Positions 6,201 through 8,953 of a stretch of DNA of 8,953 nt are shown here, piece after piece. Within the stretch, counting starts at the first letter, position 1. Each line of letters starts with the position of its first letter. The notes beneath the pieces were generated by a model, which searched no databases, was not told the DNA's origin, and saw only the letters and a program-made list of their open reading frames with translations. Source of the stretch: Alphaproteobacteria bacterium (GTDB lineage: Bacteria > Pseudomonadota > Alphaproteobacteria > Rhodospirillales > Rhodospirillaceae); contig JADGDA010000093.1 in NCBI GenBank assembly GCA_015228695.1, forward strand, positions 1 to 8,953. Direction: 5' to 3'. A program made the translations under genes and the position numbers.

Positions 6201-6572
6201 ATGGCGACGATTGAACTCAATCAGGACAATTTCGAACAGACGATCGACGACAACGACATCGTGCTGATCGACTTCTGGGCCGACTGGTGCGGTCCGTGCA
6301 AGAGCTTCGGGCCGGTTTTCGAGAAAGCCTCGGAAAAGCACACGGACATCGTTTTCGCCAAGTGCGACACCGACCGGGAACAGGATCTGGCCGGGCAGTT
6401 CGGCATCCGCTCGATTCCGACGCTGGCCATCTTCCGCGAGCGCGTCCTGCTGTTCAGCCAGCCGGGGTCCCTCCCGGCAACCGCCCTGGACGAGATCATC
6501 GGGCAGGTCCGGGCGCTCGACATGGCCGAGGTTCACGCCAAGATCGCCGAACAGGAAGTCGCCGATTCCTGA
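6201..6572 (+). CDS. Thioredoxin-family disulfide reductase
   Basis: A 123-residue cytosolic thioredoxin with the canonical active site WCGPC (C30 and C33), buried-acid region LIDFWADW (22-29) and the cis-proline turn SIPT (71-74, P73). An extra Cys sits at 55 (FAKCDTD). It reduces protein disulfides using electrons normally supplied by thioredoxin reductase. FRERVLLFSQPGSLP (78-92) and the C-terminal helix followed by RALDMAEV resemble a widespread Trx subgroup with a short tail after the fold, longer than the roughly 108-residue classical TrxA, so I do not assign trxA. The start is set by GGAAAGGA (6187-6194) 6 bases before ATG. It follows the 139-residue gene by 69 bases and ends just before a strong terminator. 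Confidence 0.93.
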   Translation: MATIELNQDNFEQTIDDNDIVLIDFWADWCGPCKSFGPVFEKASEKHTDIVFAKCDTDREQDLAGQFGIRSIPTLAIFRERVLLFSQPGSLPATALDEIIGQVRALDMAEVHAKIAEQEVADS

Positions 6573-6581
6573 ACGCCCCCC

Positions 6582-6619
6582 AAGGGCGATCGGGTGAACC
6601 CGATCGCCCTTTGTTTTTT
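6582..6619 (+). terminator. Rho-independent terminator of the thioredoxin gene
   Basis: A perfect 13-bp stem, AAGGGCGATCGGG (6582-6594) with CCCGATCGCCCTT (6599-6611), closes a TGAA loop and runs into TTGTTTTTT (6611-6619). It starts 9 bases after the thioredoxin stop. The minus strand has no T-run on the other side, so it should act only rightward. Confidence 0.95.
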
Positions 6620-6671
6620 CGCGGCCTCAATGGCCGTTGGAAAGCTCCCTTGCCGGCTTACGGGTGGGGTC

Positions 6672-7424
6672 TCAGCGCCCGCCGCTCTCCGGCGCCGCCA
6701 TGCGGGGCATTCCGGCGCGCAGGAAGGTGATGACCTTCCAGATCTGGTCGTCGGCGAGCTTTCCCTTGAACGCCTGCATCGCGCTTCCCACCGGCTCGCC
6801 GCCCTCGCTGATGGCCCAGAACAGGAAGCCGTCGCTGGCGACCCGGGAATGCAGGGTGCGATAGAGATTGGCCGGCGGCGGCGTGTGCTTCCGCGCCTCG
6901 GGTCCGTCGCCGTATCCCGACTCGCTGTGGCAACTGGCGCAGTTGTCGGCGTAGAGCTTTTCCCCCTCGGTCAGGGTCTCCTTGGTCGGCGCCACCGGGT
7001 TCTCCATCGCGCGGAACTTGGCGGGAATCCCCTCGCGCATCGCCAGCATGTGGCGGGGAACGTGGCCCCGCGCCGACATGTTCCCGGCCATGTTCCCGGC
7101 ACGGCCGGAGGGAGCTGCGGCGTTCGGGTCATTTGTTCCCCCCGCCGTCTGGTCGCGGCAAGGACCGCCGCCGCCCGGACCCCGGCCCATTCCCGGCCCG
7201 TACCCCATTCCCGGCCCCCGGCCCATTCCTTGACCCATTCCCTGGCCCATGCCCGGTCCATACCCCATTCCCGGCCCGTATCCCATGCCCGGTCCCCAGT
7301 TGGGATTGAACTGCCCGGGAGGCATTTCCCCCATGTCCGGGCGGCCCTCCGCCATCGCGGCCGACGCCAGGCAGACCAGGGCAACGCCCGAGGCCGCCAC
7401 ACGGATAAGCTTGAAAGACGCCAT
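6672..7424 (-). CDS. Secreted monohaem c-type cytochrome with Gly-Met-rich repeat
   Basis: A 250-residue periplasmic electron carrier. Residues 1-25 form a signal peptide (FKLIRVAASGVALVCLASAAMA). Residues 44-82 are a low-complexity PGMGYGPGMG-type repeat, followed by an Asn/Ala/Gly linker. The class I cytochrome c domain follows: EGEKLYADNCASCH with haem motif C162-A-S-C165-H166, GYGDGPE (170-176), a likely axial Met M216 in VGSAMQAFKGKL, and the terminal helix DQIWKVITFLRAGMP (226-240). The ATG at 7424 is chosen because it opens the signal peptide with GGAG 4 bases and GGAGG 10 bases upstream. The Met-rich segment could bind copper or simply act as a spacer; that is inference. The redox partner is not shown here. 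The gene is divergent from grxD and convergent with the thioredoxin gene. Confidence 0.93.
   Translation of the reverse strand: MASFKLIRVAASGVALVCLASAAMAEGRPDMGEMPPGQFNPNWGPGMGYGPGMGYGPGMGQGMGQGMGRGPGMGYGPGMGRGPGGGGPCRDQTAGGTNDPNAAAPSGRAGNMAGNMSARGHVPRHMLAMREGIPAKFRAMENPVAPTKETLTEGEKLYADNCASCHSESGYGDGPEARKHTPPPANLYRTLHSRVASDGFLFWAISEGGEPVGSAMQAFKGKLADDQIWKVITFLRAGMPRMAAPESGGR
7179..7295 (-). repeat. Degenerate tandem repeat encoding Gly-Pro-Gly-Met units
   Basis: On the plus strand it reads as repeated CCCATTCCCGGCCCGTA-like units, coding on the minus strand for GPGMGYGPGMG and GMGQ variants (residues 44-82 of the cytochrome). Units vary in length (shorter GMGQ pieces in the middle), as expected from unequal recombination or slippage in a coding minisatellite. 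Confidence 0.85.
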
Positions 7425-7485
7425 GGGACTCCATCCTCCGTCCTGAAACAACACGTCGGGAAGGGTGCTACCCGAAAGGGCGAAA

Positions 7486-7523
7486 GGTCAAGGGGGATTA
7501 CGTGGCGGAGTGATCTGTTGACA
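7486..7523. promoter_or_regulatory. Core of the divergent cytochrome c/grxD intergenic region
   Basis: The 171-base gap 7425-7595 separates two divergent genes. On the minus strand a TTGACC (7491-7486) could be a -35 box for the cytochrome gene, but the -10 candidate downstream (TAGCAC-like) is poor. Just beside it, CGAAAGGG and CGAAAGG lie in tandem (7473-7487 area), a possible regulator contact. The rightward promoter is listed separately. Confidence 0.3.
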
Positions 7524-7546
7524 GGGCGTCCGCATCGCCCCATATG
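7518..7546 (+). promoter_or_regulatory. Sigma-70-like promoter of the glutaredoxin gene
   Basis: A consensus -35 TTGACA (7518-7523) is followed after 17 bases by CATATG (7541-7546) as the -10. The predicted transcript would start near 7553, about 40 bases before the grxD ATG. It is the best promoter match I found in the window. Confidence 0.65.
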
Positions 7547-7595
7547 GTGACGAAGAAACCGCGTCGCCCCCATTTCTATCCAAGGATTCCCGAAC

Positions 7596-7934
7596 ATGAG
7601 CAACAACCCCGTCTTCGACCGGATCGAGCAGGAAATCTCGGAATCTCCCGTAGTTCTTTTCATGAAGGGGACTCCCATGTTTCCCCAGTGCGGGTTCTCC
7701 GCCGCCGTGGTCGAGGTGCTCACCCAGCTCGGGGTCAAGTTCAAGGGAGTGGACGTGCTGGTGGACCCCTCGCTCCGCGAGGGGCTGAAGCAATACGCCA
7801 ACTGGCCGACGTTCCCCCAGCTTTACGTCAAGGGCGAGTTGGTCGGCGGTTGCGATATCGTCCGCGAGATGTATGCGACCGGAGAACTCAAGAAGCACCT
7901 GGAAGGCAACGGCGTCGCCGTCCAGGCGGGATAA
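7596..7934 (+). CDS. grxD: Monothiol glutaredoxin, CGFS type (Grx4)
   Basis: A 112-residue cytosolic protein of the CGFS class, which binds and hands over [2Fe-2S] clusters with glutathione, often with BolA partners, rather than acting as a general disulfide reductase. The motif C32-G-F-S35 is preceded by FMKGTPMFPQ (22-31), and the family strings NWPTFPQLYVKGELVGGCDI and REMY follow in their usual places. Length is typical. AAGGA (7582-7586) lies 9 bases before the ATG. In many alphaproteobacteria bolA sits next to this gene; none is visible here. Confidence 0.96.
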   Translation: MSNNPVFDRIEQEISESPVVLFMKGTPMFPQCGFSAAVVEVLTQLGVKFKGVDVLVDPSLREGLKQYANWPTFPQLYVKGELVGGCDIVREMYATGELKKHLEGNGVAVQAG

Positions 7935-7937
7935 AGC

Positions 7938-7960
7938 GGTTTCCGGACTTTCCGGAAACC
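7938..7960 (+). terminator. Perfect hairpin downstream of grxD, possible terminator
   Basis: A perfect 10-bp inverted repeat, GGTTTCCGGA with TCCGGAAACC around CTT, begins 3 bases after the grxD stop. It is followed by ATATTAAG rather than a T-run, so it may be a weak terminator, an mRNA 3'-end stabiliser or a protein-binding dyad. The rest of the gap to trcR (7961-8091) shows no gene; I see no convincing promoter there. Confidence 0.5.
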
Positions 7961-8091
7961 ATATTAAGACGTTCGGTTCCGCTTTCTGTTCTTGCCCAAC
8001 GGGAGCGAACGTAGCAGACTGCCCCGGTCCTTCCAGGCTTCGTCGGCTTCGCGGCTTGGCCGGGGGGGCGGGTCAATGATGGGGAGGATTT

Positions 8092-8670
8092 ATGGCGCTG
8101 CCTCTGATGCCGAAGGCGACGGCCGTGTGGTTGGTCGAGAACACCTCGCTGACCTTCGAGCAGGTTGCGGACTTTTGCGGCATGCACGCCCTTGAGGTTC
8201 AGGCCATCGCCGACGGCGAGGTGGCGGCTGGTATCGTCGGGTTGGACCCCGTCGGCAGCGGGCAGATCTCGCGGGAGGAACTGGAGCGGTGCCAGGGGAA
8301 CCCGAATGCCCGTCTGCACCTGATCCAGACCGGTCTTCCCCTGCCCCAGTCCCGTCCGAAGGGTGCCCGCTACACCCCGGTGTCGAAGCGCCAGGACCGG
8401 CCGGACGCCATTTCCTGGCTGCTCAAGCAGCATCCCGAGCTGACGGACGCGCAGATTTGCGCGTTGGTCGGCACCACCAAGCCGACCATCACCTCCGTGC
8501 GTGAGCGCACCCATTGGAATGCCGCCAACATCAAGCCGCGCAACCCCGTGACCCTCGGGCTGTGCACCGAGGCCGAGTTGGAGAAGGTGGTGGCCATCGC
8601 CCATGGCCGCAGGCCCGTCCCCGTGGCCGGGATGGAGAGCGTCTCCGCCGACGAGCGGTCCGGGGACTAG
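8092..8670 (+). CDS. trcR: Cell-cycle transcriptional regulator TrcR (DUF1013 family)
   Basis: A 192-residue protein that matches the alphaproteobacterial DUF1013/TrcR family along almost its whole length as I remember it: MALPLMPKATAVWLV at the start, LTFEQVADFCG (20-30), LEVQAIADGEV (34-44), RYTPVSKRQDRPDAISWLL (93-111), a helix-turn-helix-like stretch PELTDAQICALVGTTKPTI (115-133), then RTHWN and IKPRNPV. The family is linked to cell-cycle transcription in Caulobacter; I do not know its exact DNA targets. The start is fixed by GGGGAGG (8081-8087) and the conserved N-terminus. The last residues (173-192) are variable. Its TAG stop interlocks with that of the convergent CoxG-like gene. Confidence 0.93.
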   Translation: MALPLMPKATAVWLVENTSLTFEQVADFCGMHALEVQAIADGEVAAGIVGLDPVGSGQISREELERCQGNPNARLHLIQTGLPLPQSRPKGARYTPVSKRQDRPDAISWLLKQHPELTDAQICALVGTTKPTITSVRERTHWNAANIKPRNPVTLGLCTEAELEKVVAIAHGRRPVPVAGMESVSADERSGD

Positions 8671-8953
8671 AGCGGGGTGGAGGCCTCCGCTCCGAGCCAG
8701 AGGGTGAATTTCTCGAAGAATCCACCGATGATCTTGTCGGCGGCCCCCTGGATCAGCCGGTTCCCGACGCTGGCCAGTTTCCCCCCCACGTCGGCCTTGG
8801 CGTCATAGCGCAGGACCGTCGTTCCCCCGTCGTCGTGGAGGGTGACGCGGGCGCTTCCCTTGACAAAGCCGGCAACGCCGCCCTGGCCCTGCCCCGTGAT
8901 GGTATAGGCGCGGGGCGGGTCGACATCCGACAGGGTCACCGCCCCGCTGAACC
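8667..8953 (-). CDS. CoxG/SRPBCC-family protein, 5' partial
   Basis: The frame is open to the right edge (FSGAVTLSDVDPPRAYTITG at the first visible residues), so the gene begins outside the window; the GTG at 8939 is internal. Visible hallmarks are the C-terminal half of a CoxG-type START/SRPBCC fold: SDVDPPRAYTITGQGQGG, GFVKGSARVTL, TVLRYDAKADVGGKLASVGNRLI and GFFEKF. CoxG anchors carbon monoxide dehydrogenase to the membrane in CO oxidisers, but most homologues lie in genomes or loci without clear CO metabolism, and no cox genes are visible here. The stop codon shares the CTAG at 8667-8670 with trcR. Confidence 0.88.
   Translation of the reverse strand, partial: FSGAVTLSDVDPPRAYTITGQGQGGVAGFVKGSARVTLHDDGGTTVLRYDAKADVGGKLASVGNRLIQGAADKIIGGFFEKFTLWLGAEASTPL

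Noticed and set aside
7179..7295. CRISPR-like repeat array
   Set aside because: The repeats are short, degenerate, without unique spacers, and encode a Gly-Met segment in frame.
8022..8065. CCCCGG...CCGGGG dyad upstream of trcR as a riboswitch or leader structure
   Set aside because: The arms are only 6 bp with poor inner pairing and no known riboswitch core is visible.
8667..8953. CoxG as evidence for a CO dehydrogenase locus
   Set aside because: Only half the gene is visible and no coxM, coxS or coxL sequence is present; the family is widespread outside CO oxidisers.

Overview
The window looks like a chromosomal piece of a GC-rich alphaproteobacterium, most likely of the Rhodospirillales (Magnetospirillum/Phaeospirillum-like). 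The best markers are a clear TrcR/DUF1013 protein, a family I know only from Alphaproteobacteria, the style of the RNase D and CGFS glutaredoxin, and uniformly GC-rich codon use. The genus is inference. No insertion sequence, phage gene or CRISPR array is visible.

Layout. Bases 1-2365 (+) hold the 3' part of a large gene that joins a STAND-type P-loop ATPase, through a Glu-Pro linker, to a complete type I secretion membrane-fusion protein (HlyD family). Its 5' end lies outside the window. Thirty bases downstream is a tRNA-Thr(UGU) gene (2396-2707) whose anticodon is split by a 236-nt ORF-less group I intron (2430-2665) of the IC3 type, closely resembling the Azoarcus tRNA-Ile intron. A three-gene minus-strand cluster follows: rpe (3750-4400), a HIT-family protein (3335-3742) and a secreted PsbP-like protein (2715-3326), with gaps of 7-8 bases. 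A 127-base divergent intergenic region with a perfect 8-bp hairpin separates rpe from rnd (RNase D, 4528-5706), which is coupled to a small unrecognised gene with a TTG start (5712-6131) and then a thioredoxin-like gene (6201-6572) ending in a textbook intrinsic terminator. On the minus strand is a secreted monohaem cytochrome c with a Gly-Met repeat (6672-7424). It is divergent from a CGFS monothiol glutaredoxin (7596-7934), which has a good sigma-70-like promoter. Next is trcR (8092-8670), whose stop codon interlocks with that of a convergent CoxG-like gene cut by the right edge.

Most of the window is housekeeping: pentose phosphate metabolism, RNA processing, thiol redox, Fe-S handling and cell-cycle transcription. 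The two unusual objects are the intron-split tRNA-Thr and the ATPase-HlyD fusion. The fusion is topologically sensible, because the adaptor's N-terminus is cytoplasmic, so the ATPase would sit in the cytosol next to the secretion machinery. No type I secretion ABC transporter, outer-membrane channel or substrate is visible here.
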